Of a DNA stretch of 64,000 nt, positions 1 through 12,384 are shown one piece after another (position 1 is the first letter of the stretch; the number at the start of each line of letters is the position of its first letter). The translations under genes were made by a program, and so were the position numbers. The notes below the pieces were generated by a model. It was not told where the DNA came from. It did not search any database and worked only from the letters and a program-made list of their open reading frames with translations. The DNA comes from Drosophila miranda (Eukaryota; Arthropoda; Insecta; Diptera; Drosophilidae). The stretch is taken from assembly GCF_003369915.1 (NCBI RefSeq), contig NW_022881614.1:23166336-23230335 (forward strand), written 5' to 3'.

Positions 1-2218
1 CTGCGGACCGCGGACCACGGACCGCGCACCGATCTGGGCAATCAGCTCCAACTGCGGCTATTTGCACATACGCCACGCCAATAAACTTGTACCCACCACC
101 GAGGCACGCTTTGATCCTCATTCTCGGTCTTCATCTTGAGTCTCATCCTCAGTTTTTGGTCTTTAGTCTCGAAGGCGGTCGGCACACGCTTGCGTTCGGT
201 TTCTCCCCTCCGCTTTTGGCCTTTTCTTTCGTTTGCCTGGCTTGGCCCCTATGCGCATAAATCCACGCGGAGCCACGGATCCGAGGCTGAGGCCGAAGCC
301 GAAGCGAGCGCCGGCGGCAATTATCGCGATATGATAAACAAATATTTTGCATCTAAGGTAAGAAGCAAGAGGCATTCCCGGCATTCTGGCGCTTAATTAT
401 GAACTCTGTTTGCACTGTGGATGGGGCTGGCATTGGGGGCTGTGCTGGCATTGGGCATATACGCGTGGCCTCACTCGTACTCGACTCTCTTCTTCTGGGA
501 GGTTTGTCTTTTGGGCTTGGCTGGGCCGCTGCCAGCAGTTGTTGCAATATGCAATTTAGAAGCTTATCTCCAGCGGGCTACCAATCGCTTGGCCGTAACC
601 CCCACGAGAGTGTGTGGAGAGTGAGATGGGAAATAAATATGGCTCTATTTTAGAGACTGAGTTGAGAAAGATGTGGGGGAATGGGAAAAATATCTAAGAG
701 AAAACTAAATGGGATACTAATTTTGATAGAAATATCAAAATCTCTGCCAATTAGACCCCCTGGTTGGGCCATATAACACCCTTCCCCAGAGGTTCCGCAC
801 ATTAAAATATTTGCATACGCTTCTATGGGTGTATGGGTGAGAGCCCATGCACGTGTATCTGTGGACAGCATACACACACATATACAGAGCGACATTGGAG
901 CCTCCACCAATTGAAACAAACCAAATGCAAAGTCGTCTCTCCCACAACAAATGGAACGGGAAACAGGTTTCCACCTCGGAAAGTGAGACTCAGAGCCAGG
1001 CCAAAGCAAAGACTCTGACTCTGGCTGGAGAGGGGCTCCAATTCAAAGGTAAGAGCCAAAGCCATAGCCGGAGCCAGAGAGGGAGAGAGAGTTAGAGAGA
1101 GACAGAACAAACGAACGAACGAATATTAAATAAAGTTTGCTTCATTCGATTCAAAAGAACTTGCCGCTCTGTCTCTTGCTCTGGGAGATCGACTTCGCCT
1201 GGCCACTGCCACTGCCACTTGCCTCTGACTCCGACTCCCGACTCCCGACGCTGTCTCTGCCTCGTTCCGCTTTGCTGAGCAGCTGCCACTCTCTGGTCGC
1301 TCCGGCTCTGGGCCAAGACTGCGCGAAAGGTTTTGCTCGTGCGCTTTTAGCTTTTCGCTTTTTGGCCTTATGCATCGATACCGACTGAGGCATAGACAGA
1401 GGCACCGACCCGACATCCACATCCACATCCACATCGAAATCGCAGCGGGTTCACCTCTGAGAGAGCGTCGGGCAGTGGCAGAGTTTAGTTGGTTTGCGGT
1501 TCGTCATCAGCGTGGTTCATGTGGCTCTAGCTTTAGCTCTGTCTCAAGCTCCGTTTCCATTGACATCGGCATCGCAATCGCAATCTCGGTCCACGGCTCC
1601 GTCTCCGGTTATAATCATAAATATATCTACATACAGCCTGGCCTGGCCGCTGGCTCTATACCAGAGATCGGTGCGAGTATATAGGCCCAGTTTTGTTGTA
1701 GTGCTGTGCATTTTCCCAAGAGTGCGATTGTATCTGTATTTTTCGGTTTGTGAAATGCTGAAGCCCTTGATTTTAAGCAACAGATACGCTCATTAGTCGC
1801 GTCCCCTCAGAAGCTTGCGATCTGAAACGCGTTTGTCAGGCCAAATCTTGGCTATGACCTCCGTGTGAGCTCCGAAAGTTGTGTACCGATTCGCGAGTGC
1901 CCAGAGTGCGAAAATGTCCAAGCCATTAGCCGATCGCAGCAGTGAGAAATCTTAGACCAAATGTGGGTTAGGGTCTGAACCAGAAACACAACCAAATCCG
2001 ACAGCGAAAAGACACAGAATTCACACAGACGGACAGAGGCAGACAGACAGACCCTGTGACTGCCATCAGTGGCGACAACAACGTATGAGTAGATTTATGG
2101 TTGGAACTGTAACTGGGCTAAATGCTTGGCCCAGCAACTGCCATCGTGCCACCAGCCAACGTACAACCCACCGACGACTAAGGGAAAAAACTAACGGAAT
2201 AATGCAACATTAAGCAAA
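1..2218. other. Sox15 upstream region and distal 5' leader
   Basis: No convincing coding exon is visible. The opening bases hold short GGACCGCGGACC-like repeats. There are stretches of CT/GA-rich and alternating AT/CA sequence. A TATATA element lies near 1676-1682 but I could not pair it with a clear initiator, so no transcription start is called. The only support for a leader here is position: the Sox15 start codon lies at 2632. Short ORFs in this stretch have no recognisable domains. Confidence 0.4.
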
Positions 2219-2629
2219 ATGCTGCTGGCCCTGCAACAGCAAAGACCCCTACAACACCAACACTTACAGCAAGAGAAACATCAACCTGCCACCGCCTGCG
2301 CCACCACCACCGCCGACATCATTGTCGCTACCGTCAACATCACCCACACCAACAACAGTGACTCCACCAACAATTCCAACAACAATAGTAGCTCAAACAA
2401 CAATTCCATCGTTTTCTTCAACAACACGAAGATTTTCTTCAATAACATAGACTCCCACAACAACAACTGCAACAAAAACCACAGCAATATTAGCAACAAC
2501 AACAGAACCAACAACTTTTACAACAATTGCAACTATAACAACAACAACAACAACATCACCGTTACCACGAGCGCCGTAGCATTCACCGTAGTCGCAACGG
2601 ACACCGTCGCCGTCTCTGTTGCCTTATAA
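2219..2629 (+). other. 136-codon upstream ORF in the Sox15 leader
   Basis: An ATG-initiated ORF of 136 codons runs through CAA/AAC-rich sequence and stops with TAA at 2627-2629, two bases before the Sox15 ATG at 2632. The product would be rich in Asn, Gln, Thr and Ser, with no domain or signal. Asn-rich runs are common by-products of CAACAA repeats in Drosophila leaders, so it may be non-functional. The tight spacing to the main start would nevertheless force re-initiation or leaky scanning if the ORF were translated. Whether it lies in the mature leader depends on an unseen transcription start. Confidence 0.4.
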
Positions 2630-2631
2630 AA

Positions 2632-5600
2632 ATGGAACCCTCATATGATCACGAACATCCACATCATCTGCTAACAAATTACAAGTAATATTTACATTTT
2701 TCCCATGCTAAAGTTTTTTTCTCGCTATTTAATTATATCCAACCGAAGCGAAGATACATATCTGCAAGATAATAACCATAATGAAAAATGGAAAGAGTGC
2801 GCCTGTGGTGGTGAGGAAATTCTCTAGCTCTACGATAGTATGCATCTCTCTCTAAAAGATCGGCATATACATAGCATATGACAGGGGACTTTTTCAAGAC
2901 TTGGTCGCTCACACAGATACAGATACAGAGGCACAGAAAGCGGGCACGACAGCCAAAGGCCGACGGGGATTTCATATGCTCAGAGGTACATGGTATATAG
3001 TGGCTATATATAGGGCCTGAGAAGTTGCTTAGATTCTCCTTAGCGGGGCCCCAGCACTTGCACTTGTGTCTGTACCCGCTTCTCGCTCCACTGTACGGGT
3101 TCTTCCTTCCTCTCCTCTCCGCCACGAATATGTAAATGGCTGGACGAGAATAACTTAAGAACGTCTTCGGACGGGGCTCGAAATTGGTCAAGTGGAAAGT
3201 AAACCAAGAGACCGACCGGGCTAAGTCCGAACGCGGGTGGATCGCCCTGGGAAAAAGTGTGTATGCAGAGGGCAAGTCCGCAAGAAGTTTTAATTTTTGT
3301 ATATTTTGGGTCATGCGGCTTTGACCATTAAAAAGATTTAGCTGCGATCTACAGAGCTTGATAGCTACGCATGAGATTTTAATAGTTGTAGGTATATACA
3401 TATGTATAGATAGATATATAGTATGTCTGTGCATATATGTACATACATATGTATGTGACTGACTGATTCCGCGGTTTCCGACGGGAAACTTTCGTCTACA
3501 AATTGGCTGAAATTATGAATGGAAATGAAGCCATGAAACGAAATTAAATACTGATGAAAACGATTTGATAAATCCCCACAAAATTCGAAAGACATTTGGG
3601 AACATCTAAGCGATGCCCCAAGTGATCTTGGGCGAAAGCTTGTCGCATATTTCGTCACATTGTTGGAATCTTCCTTTTGGAATTGGCCACAAATCAATTC
3701 GTATTCAAGCGAAGCGATGCCATTCAATTTGATCTCTTATGGCAGTCACATAAATCAAGCCAAGGCATCGATCTACCCAAACTCTGCTAACTCCAGACCC
3801 AATCTAAATAGTTTTCCACATAAAAAAAAAAAATAAAATCCAATGAGCCATAAACAACCAGCTGTGTATATGGATTTTCCATCAAGTTTGGCAATTAATT
3901 AAGTTTTCATTGGGACTTGGGCCTTGGCGGTGCGGAGGAAATCTCAAACTTTAACAAATTCGATCTGCGCCTATTAGTCTCCAATTAAAATAAGACTTCC
4001 TATTAGTTTCCAATCATAACACCGATTCCTGGAAAGTATACATACATATATGGAAATTGTGTGACGTCTTAGGTGAGATACTCGCAGACATAGTTGATAC
4101 TGGCTCTTTTCTGGATTTCCCCATTCGAGACAGGAACTAAAACTATTCACTGACGTAAAGGCCATTCCAAATGGTTTTTTTCTGGAATCTCTCTCTAACT
4201 TTTCATGCATTTAAATCAAGTATCGACATGTGAATTGGCTAATAAGATTACACGAGAGCATCAGGAATGTTGGGGTGTACAGATTTAAGCAAATGAAATC
4301 TTCAAGTAAGTGGTTTATTGTCCCTATCCTATCTATGATAACATTCCTTCAGTATTTTTGTTAAGGACTTATTGTTTTTGGAAGAAAAAATTACAAATAT
4401 ATAATCTTAAAGGCGGAATGGACCAATCCATTTAATATTAAAACTATTCAACACTCGCGTTGTAAAAGGAAACTTTTAAAAGGATCTTCATGAGAACTTC
4501 TTAGTTTTTCGACCGCCTACTTTCGAAGACCAGATGGGATGTAAAACCAATGACCAATGTAATATCATTAAGAGGGTAACTGTAAGTATAATCTCTTCAA
4601 AAAACCCAAGAAGATCCGGTGTGGGACTCCCCAATGGCGAAACCCTTTTGCTACACGACTTACAGGTCTGTTCGCCACTAATTTTCGGACTGCTTAAGTA
4701 GAGATTCTCGATATGCAATTACTCTACTTATTCGTATATGCATGAACAAGTGGAATACACCTCCATTTCCAAGCCATCCATATAATTTAGGGCCGCTCAA
4801 GCTGCGAGGGAGTCTTAACCAAGTATCCGTGTATATGGTGTATCTGTGGGAGGTGTATGTGTGTTTGTGTGCGTGCTAAAATCCATTCAGTTTTTGTATC
4901 TTTTTTATGCTCTTAAAATCGCTTGTGTGAGAACTGGGTCTTCGCCGTTTCTTTAGCGGAGAGCCACGATGCAGGGGCACGGATCGGCCGACGACAGCAG
5001 CAATAAACGTCATTAGCCGAACGAATCCGAAGAGTGATGATGATGATGATGAACGCTTGCTTCATTAGTTTAATTATGTGGCATGGGGGGCCCTTATGTG
5101 TTGTATCCCCTATATGCTGTACACAGATATATGCGCCTCCATTTTCACTGTGCGTACAGATCCCATTCGTTGGGCAGCACAGGTAGCGCAGCGCGTACCT
5201 TCGAGCTGTTACACGTTCATTAAAGCTAAGATGGCGGCTCTTCGGGAACGGATGCTGGGGCTGTTTATGCTTATTGGTTGGTCAGCAGCATCTACATACA
5301 GATGACTGCACACACAGGCAGACACGCGCTACTATATGTGTATGTATTGCATGTAGCTGCTCCATGCATATGTATGTATGCGTAAATGGCCGATCGCCCG
5401 ACAACTCATCGCTGGGGCAAGGGGCCTGGCAGTGGCCTGGCAGTGGCCTGGCACTCGCACTGGGCCTGCGACTGCGTCGTTAAGTTATTCAAGTACATCA
5501 CACCTGGGCCGCTGCTGCAGTCACAGCCAGACCCAGAGCCAGACACAGCAGCAGACGCAGCCGCAGCTTCAACTGGAACTGAAACTGGCTGAAACGAAAC

Positions 5601-8600
5601 TGGTATCTGGCCTCTTCTGTAAGCCACAGAAATCTGTTGGCTGTTAGCTGTTGCTGTTGGGAACAAATGTATTCGGTCCGGGGCGCCTGCATTTGCAGCT
5701 GCAGGCAGCCAATAGACTGCAAATGGAGCAAATGGAGAGCCGAGGCAGATGCCTCTTGTGCAGGCTTGCTGGCCACACCCACCTCCGACTCCACTCCGTT
5801 TCTGCCTCTGAATGCGGCCGAAAACCAAAATGGCTTTTATTACCTTGTCGCACCGCTTACAACGCGACCAATGCGATCGCTGGCGAGGCGCCAAATGATT
5901 TGCCAAAGTTACCATAGATCCAGGATATGGGTTTCCGGGGGGATGAGCTATCCGATGGTTGTTGATAATTGTAGTTGGAACGGACTTGTACATTCTTTAG
6001 TTAGTTTTATGCAAATACTTGATTAATAACCAGATAGATAGAAAGAACACCTGCTTCGAAGGTGCTTTGTCTCGATATAGTTTTAGTCGATGTATAATGT
6101 ATAATGAAATGGAAAGACAACTCTCTAAATCAAGTGATCCCATGATCATTCAACTGAAAGGGTGTATGACAGCTTTTGAGCTCAGCTTGTTTGCTTTCCC
6201 CCTGCTCTTCCGCTATCCAAATTATGTAGAGAGAAAACCCGAGACAAATCTGTCCAATTGTTGTCAAGACCCTGAATACTCGCCATTTTCATTCCCTCGG
6301 GTCGCAGGACTAGACAAAGTTAATGACAGCTTTTCCCTCGCAGTCCGACATGACCGTGGGACTGTCTTAATTACTGTCCCATTTGCAGGAATCCCTGTGA
6401 TGTCAATCCCAGAATGTTTTTCTAAAATTAGCCAGGAATATGGAAAATATAGATTAAGGAGAATGCTGACCGGGTGACGCTCTTTGTTTCTGACAATTGT
6501 CCTCCATCCATGATCTGCTATTTGTATTTATTTTTGTATCTGTGTGTGGTGGAGCACATGGGAAAGGGGGAAAGGTAGGGGCTTCTGAAAAGGCTGTCTT
6601 GAGCAGCGCGGCAGAGCGTCCCATGAATCACAATATGCTAAAGCGCCTGACACTCTCCAGATCAATAGGGCTTCGGCTTCAGCTCTGGTTGCGGCCTCCA
6701 GTACGGCTCCTGAATGGAGTGGAGCTTCGAGGCTTGTTAAAGGGAGGAGTTGCCCACTTTTGTGGCAGCCAGGGAGGGCATCGGCCGCTTCCTCCCCCTG
6801 TTCAGACTCCGGTTGCAGCCACCAGAGAAGTCGCTCTTGTCGTAAACAAAACGTTCCACAGTCCCCAACTTGGCGCTGGACATCGAGTACTTGGACAACG
6901 GACAGGGGACACTGGACAGCGGACAACGGACAACGGACAGGGTACTGGGGCAAGTAGAAGGGGCAGCGACAGACAGAGCCCGGACAGAGCGGCTGGCCGC
7001 AATGTGGAATATGTGGCATTTTGCAAAGATGTTGACATTTTGCGCGCATAAAAATGCCAACTTACTGGCCACTGTATGTGTCCTATTTTAAAATCAGGGC
7101 CATGGCTAAGCAGTCCTCCAGCAGGCTTGTGGCATGGGGCAGAGCAGAGCAGAGTCTTAAGCTGAAGCAGCGGCTAAGCCGCATCTGCAGGAGCTTGGAG
7201 CTTGGTAGCTTCGTGGATCGTGAGCGCGCTTAGGATAAAGCCAGACTCAGAAACTGAGACTGCGGCCAGAACCGAAACGAAACGAAGCCGACCAGACAGT
7301 CGACAGTTTTGGACAGGTTGGACAGCGGGCCGACAGTCGGACAGTCGGATGGACGGACGGTAGGGCCTGGACGATATAATTTTGTGTGCCCCTTTGCAAC
7401 GGCGGATCGGCGTATCGGCGGCGGCGAAGTATTTAGCAGCCGCAGCCGCGGCAGCCGCAACCGAATATCAAAAACGTAACGACGTCACCGAAAACCCTCA
7501 ATAAATTATCGAGACTTCATCCCGTGGCTGGACTTGGAGTCGGGTCTGCTAAGGAGGGAGGGTCGCAAGGGTATGGGTTGGGTACAGACTTGGCTAACAA
7601 AAAATTTGCAACTTTGTCGGCATTGTCAATGGACTGCGCGGCTGTTGCTTTTGCTGCTGTTCCTGCTGTTGCTGCTGCATCGAAGAAAGTCCACGGAACT
7701 AGAGCGTCTAGTTGTGGCACAGACAGAGTCGAGAGTCCATAACCATGGCATGGCTAACAATTAGGCCCAGAGGTTGTAGGTAGGCAAAAGAAGCAGCAGC
7801 CTGGCTCTGAGCTCTGAGCCCTGGCTCTGGCTCTCTGGATGGGACTACCGCTTTGGGGCACACAATAGACCAAAAGTGTAGTGGGCAGCAATAAATTCAA
7901 ACGGTAACAAATCGAGGAAGGAAGGGACGAACGAACGCATATACTGAAACCGAAACAGATCCCAAAGGAGCGACCGGAATCGGGGATCGGAATCGAGATC
8001 GGGAGCTTTGGCAATATTTAAACTTGTCTTCGGATCTGCTCTCCATGCTCGCGCTCCGCCTGAATTCTTGGAAGGCGAATTACTTTGAAATGAGTCGATA
8101 TGTCGCAACTTTTAAAAGTTATGCATAAAGGCCCAAGAACCTGGTCTGGTCCAGGCCGTGGGCCACAGCCACAGCCTCATTCCAAGTCGCAGTCGCAGTT
8201 CCAGCTTCTGCCAGCCCATGAGCTCCAGCTTCTTTGCTTACTCGGGGCGGCCTCCTTTGATAATACAATAATTGGGCACGCGCCCAATTTACATTTATGT
8301 CAGCTGACATTAAGGAGCGCATCGCAGCAGCAAGGGATCCATGCCGATCCAGGGCCCTGCCCCTGCCAGACTCGAGTCCGAGTCCGAGTTCCAGTTCTAG
8401 TTCTGTGTGTGTCTCTCTGGTGTCTGATAAATGCAAAGTTCCTCAGAGCTTCCCTGCCCTTTGTGTTTGTATCGCCCTGTGCGTGCCAGCAACGCGAAAA
8501 TTGTCATCGTATTTAGCAGCCCTTTTAAATATCATTATAGGGAACATTGCGACGGCCCTGTTTGCCGGCGGTACGTAATTTCCTGCAGTAGCCCCTGGGG

Positions 8601-11460
8601 ACAGGGATTAACAATGATCATGAATGCGATATACAGAGTGCGGACGCGCCTTGTTTGAAGGGATTACTCCATCATAGTCGGGATTGGGTGCGTTCTTTGA
8701 TTCGTCTAGATATTTGTAAATTTGGTGGATTCTTCATTGGGCTTAACCTTTCACTGTTCTATAGAATAGTTCAAAGCACTGCTCTTCATACAGAAATCAT
8801 GCAGAGGAAGCTGTCTTTCAGATAGATGACAACCCTAGTCACCTACGAGTGAAATTATTGTTTTTTTTTGGATACAGTGCATAGATAAAGATGTCAGTTT
8901 TACAGACATATCAGAGTCGTTATTAGTCATAGTTTGAGGAATACCAAGAGATTTGGTCCACATCAGTCTTCGAATATATATGATAGCCCATTCTGTAAAA
9001 ACTTTATTTAGGCCCTCTTTCCCTTTAAGAGAGTACCCATACCTCCCACCAATCTATCAACCATATCATTTCCCCAACTATTTTGCAGCTTTAAAAAATA
9101 TCCACACATCTCGCGTACATCGACGGGCAGCGACTATCCGGAGCATGGAGGCTACTTGACGACGGATGGCCGCCTGATGCACGATGGTGCGGGCGAGGCG
9201 GGCCTCTACCATGTGCGCCAGGGCAGTGAACACTCCTCGCCCAGCCTGCACTCCCCAGCCATACAGAGCTCCGGCTACGAGAACGAGCACTCGCTGAACG
9301 AGGCGGTTCTCTCGGTGCACAGCCACTCCCCGATGCCGATGGTGTCGAGTGCGTATGTGGGCGGAGGTGGAGGCAGTGCGTCCGGGTCGCTGATCAGCAG
9401 CAACATACCGCTGCTGGGTGGCGGTGGATGCTCCTCGGTGCTGAACAAGTTTCTGTCGTATCCACATCCCGGGATGGTGAGTGGGGGCTCCATGGAGGAG
9501 TGCGCTTCGCATTCGCCTATCGAGCCCGCGTCCATGTGGAGCTACGACTACAAGGGCGATCTGTGCGCCCCCAAATGTGGCTATCTGGAGAGGCACAAGA
9601 CCATGGCCGCCGATCTGAAGTACAGGCCCGGCGCAAACCAGTCAAAAAGTGCCAAAGAGTCGCGCATCCGCCGGCCGATGAACGCGTTCATGGTTTGGGC
9701 CAAGATCGAGCGCAAGAAGCTGGCCGACGAGAATCCCGACCTGCATAACGCAGACCTCAGCAAGATGTTGGGTGAGCGTCTAATCATTCCCTGAATCCAT
9801 AGCTTAAGCTCGTCCAAAATGTCAGCTATGAGGGATCTGTAATCTCTTCTCCTCATCTCGTTCCAGGCAAGAAATGGCGCTCATTGACGCCGCAGGACCG
9901 CAGGCCGTATGTTGAGGAGGCGGAGCGCCTGCGCGTGATCCACATGACGGAGCATCCGAACTACAAGTACAGGCCGAGGCGCCGCAAGCAGTCGAAGCTG
10001 CGCTCCATGCAGCCGGGAGGCAAGGATCAGGCAGAGAACTCACGTGCCGCCGGGGCAGGAGGGGGCAAGGCAAGACCGAAGCTTTCCACGCCGCCGCTGA
10101 CGACGGCCACCGCCTCCTCCAGCTATACCACGCCCACCGACGAGAGCAGGTGCTCCTCCACGCCCCAGAATCCCAACCAGAACGAGAATCAGTACGAGCA
10201 GCCGCTGAAGCCCACGTATTCTCCGAGCCCCGTGGACTGCTACAGCAATGCGAACAGCACTGAGCAGATCGAGTCGCTCGCCGCCAATTGCCCACCCGCC
10301 CTGCTCTCAGAGTCCTCGCCCACGGGAGGCGTTGGGAGCTACGACAGCTCCCTGCTGCTCAAGAAGCTAACAAAGCCGCCGACCAGTCGAGCGGCCAAGG
10401 CGCGTCAGGATAAACTCTCCAAGGCGGAGGAAAAAAGCAAGGCGCAGGCACAGGCACAGCAGGGACTGTACGCCGCCTCCTCTCCGCTGGCCCCCACTTC
10501 GGTGGCGGTGGTGGCCGCCCGAGGCATGTACGTAACGTGCAACAATCGCGGGCTGCTCGATCATGGGCACTCCGTGAAGGGGACCTTTTATCCGCCAGTG
10601 TCCGCATCAGAGGACGAGGGCTCGATGCGTGGCAGCGTTGGGGGAGTCTTACAGCAGCACTGTAACTTGGCGACATCCACAGCTACGTCCTCTGCCTCCT
10701 CTGTGACTGTCTCCGCCAGCGAGATGAGCGGCTACACCGTGTCCATGTCGGACAACTGCAGCAACCTGCTGGGCGCCAACGAATATCTTTCCAATCCCCA
10801 TCCCCATTCGAATCCCAGCGCCAATGCCTACGGTATGCAGTACGAGGATTTTCTCCGCTATCAGAGCAACGACCTGGATTACAGCTCCGCCGAGCAACAC
10901 AAGGACAACGCCTCGGACGGATCCGCGTCGCAGAAGTGCCTCAAGTACCCGGACACAAATCAGAACTACGACGACTACGAGGCGGAGGCGTACAACAATG
11001 CAATGCTGTTGTCGGCCCATGGATCCGGCGGAGCGAGCTACTACACCCAGCTTCCGTACGCCCCCACCGGCCTGGCGGCCTTCCCGCTGCAGCTGGCGGT
11101 GCCCTTCCAGCAGACGGCGCCCGGTCCCTATGGAACGCAAGCCATGCAGAGCAGCTACCTCCACTACGGTAACTATGGGGGATACGAGGGCATGGCCCAG
11201 TCCCAGACGCAGACACATCAGCAGCAGCAGGTTCCACACCAGACACCACCTGCTCCTTCTGTCTCAGCGCCTCCTGCTCAGACAGTGACCTCGAATCCAG
11301 CAGCCATGCAACAGCACCCCCATCATCATCACTTTGGCCCTGGACCGGGGGCATGGTTGGAGTGGGAGTCGGGGAGATGGTCTTCGAGCAACAGCAGCGG
11401 AAGGACGACGAGATTAGCAACATCCTGGCCGGAGTGCGCAAGACCTGCTACAGCAACTGA
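2632..11460 (+). CDS. Sox15: Sox15, SoxF-group HMG-box transcription factor (frameshifted near the C-terminus)
   Basis: Exons are 2632-2684, 9089-9771 and 9867-11460. The start is chosen because exon 1 ([12 protein letters not shown]...) ends in phase 2 and joins exon 2 in frame, giving ...TNYNFKKYPH. Exon 2 opens after a clear pyrimidine-AG acceptor. The HMG box (about residues 210-288) begins [20 protein letters not shown] and is split by intron 2 after SKMLG. It continues [15 protein letters not shown], then a basic RPRRRKQSK tail, all typical of SoxF. The C-terminal half is Ser/Gln/His-rich, as in activation domains. Near 11346-11350 the run CCGGGGGC is one G short. Without that base the frame drifts and the ORF would end at 11497. 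With it the protein would be about 776 residues ending [16 protein letters not shown] at a TGA at 11458-11460. The protein is a nuclear DNA-binding regulator, known in flies for wing and sensory-organ roles. Confidence 0.9.
2685..9088 (+). other. Sox15 intron 1
   Basis: A 6.4-kb intron with donor AA|GTAATATT and acceptor TTTTGCAG|C. It holds simple repeats: a GATGAT run near 5038-5051, and GGACAGCGGACAACGGACA-type minisatellite sequence around 6895-6960, with related GACAGTCGGACAG sequence at 7290-7350. It also holds long GC-rich and CTG-rich tracts. Short ORFs on both strands look like composition effects. Introns of this size in patterning genes often carry enhancers, but no specific site is claimed. 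Confidence 0.6.
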
Positions 11461-12384
11461 TTCAGGATCGGCATACTATACATATGTACATATGTAATTT
11501 TTGGTAACTAGAGATTAGTGAGTGGTTTAGGTTTTCCTGTCCCTTTTTGAACCCCACCCCCATATAGATTATCCAAACAACATAAATTGTACAATGTTTA
11601 GAAGTTTTATAAAGCGAAGATGAATAAAGTATAGTCGAAGTAATCGAATCGCACATCGAAGAAAAGTAGAAAGTACGCGCCACGTGCTATAGAAGTACAG
11701 TCAAATTAATCGAATCCAATCAAATCGAATCGCATCTCATATCGATGTCAATGTGAAGGTGGAACACATCTTTGGGTCCACATAGTCGTGTGGAACGTGC
11801 CTGAACCTGACAGCCAACCGATATATACTGCGAACAGGAGTCTGCGCAGTGGGCGCCATCATCATCAGATTGGAGTGTAAAATTTTCTTTTCTCATTCAC
11901 TACACAAACGAAATTCTTACGTTACATAAAATTTTAAACACACTTTTCCACGGATTTCCGCAATAGTTTTCGGCCTTTTCAGTTGGATTTGGACGACTTC
12001 GAGTCCCAGGATCGAGATTGAGTGAGCAGGATGTGCAAGTATCTGAAAACTGCATGATAAACGTGCTGCTCCATTCACCAGGGCGCCAAGTAGACGAAAT
12101 CAATCATCCAAAATCTGAGACAAAATTCAGCTTTATTTCTAGATTGCGGTTTTCCGTAGTGTAATTCGTAGTCGAGCTATTCGTGTCACCCATTGCGGAT
12201 GAGCTAGAACTCACTCCGCACTCCGATTGCAGCATTATTTCGCAGACATATCCATAGGCAAAATCGATAAGCCTCAGGTCGAACGCTTTTCTTGACACCA
12301 CCGCGGCCGCCGCCATCTGTCTCCACTCACCATCCCACCACCATCTGCTCTGTGTAAACTCGTAGCCCATCGCCAGCATTCACC
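11461..12384 (+). other. Sox15 3' UTR and VGAT 5' region
   Basis: Begins with the Sox15 3' UTR. An AATAAA polyadenylation signal lies at 11623-11628. The rest is the short spacer and probable leader of VGAT, whose ATG at 12385 has a strong CACC context. No other coding sequence is seen. Confidence 0.5.

Noticed and set aside
6497-7051. 184-codon ORF in Sox15 intron 1 and its antisense partners
   Set aside because: Generated by GGACAACGGACAG-type minisatellite sequence; no conserved features.
10649-11239. 196-codon minus-strand frame in Sox15 exon 3
   Set aside because: Antisense of a low-complexity GC-rich exon; valine/glycine/leucine-rich nonsense composition.
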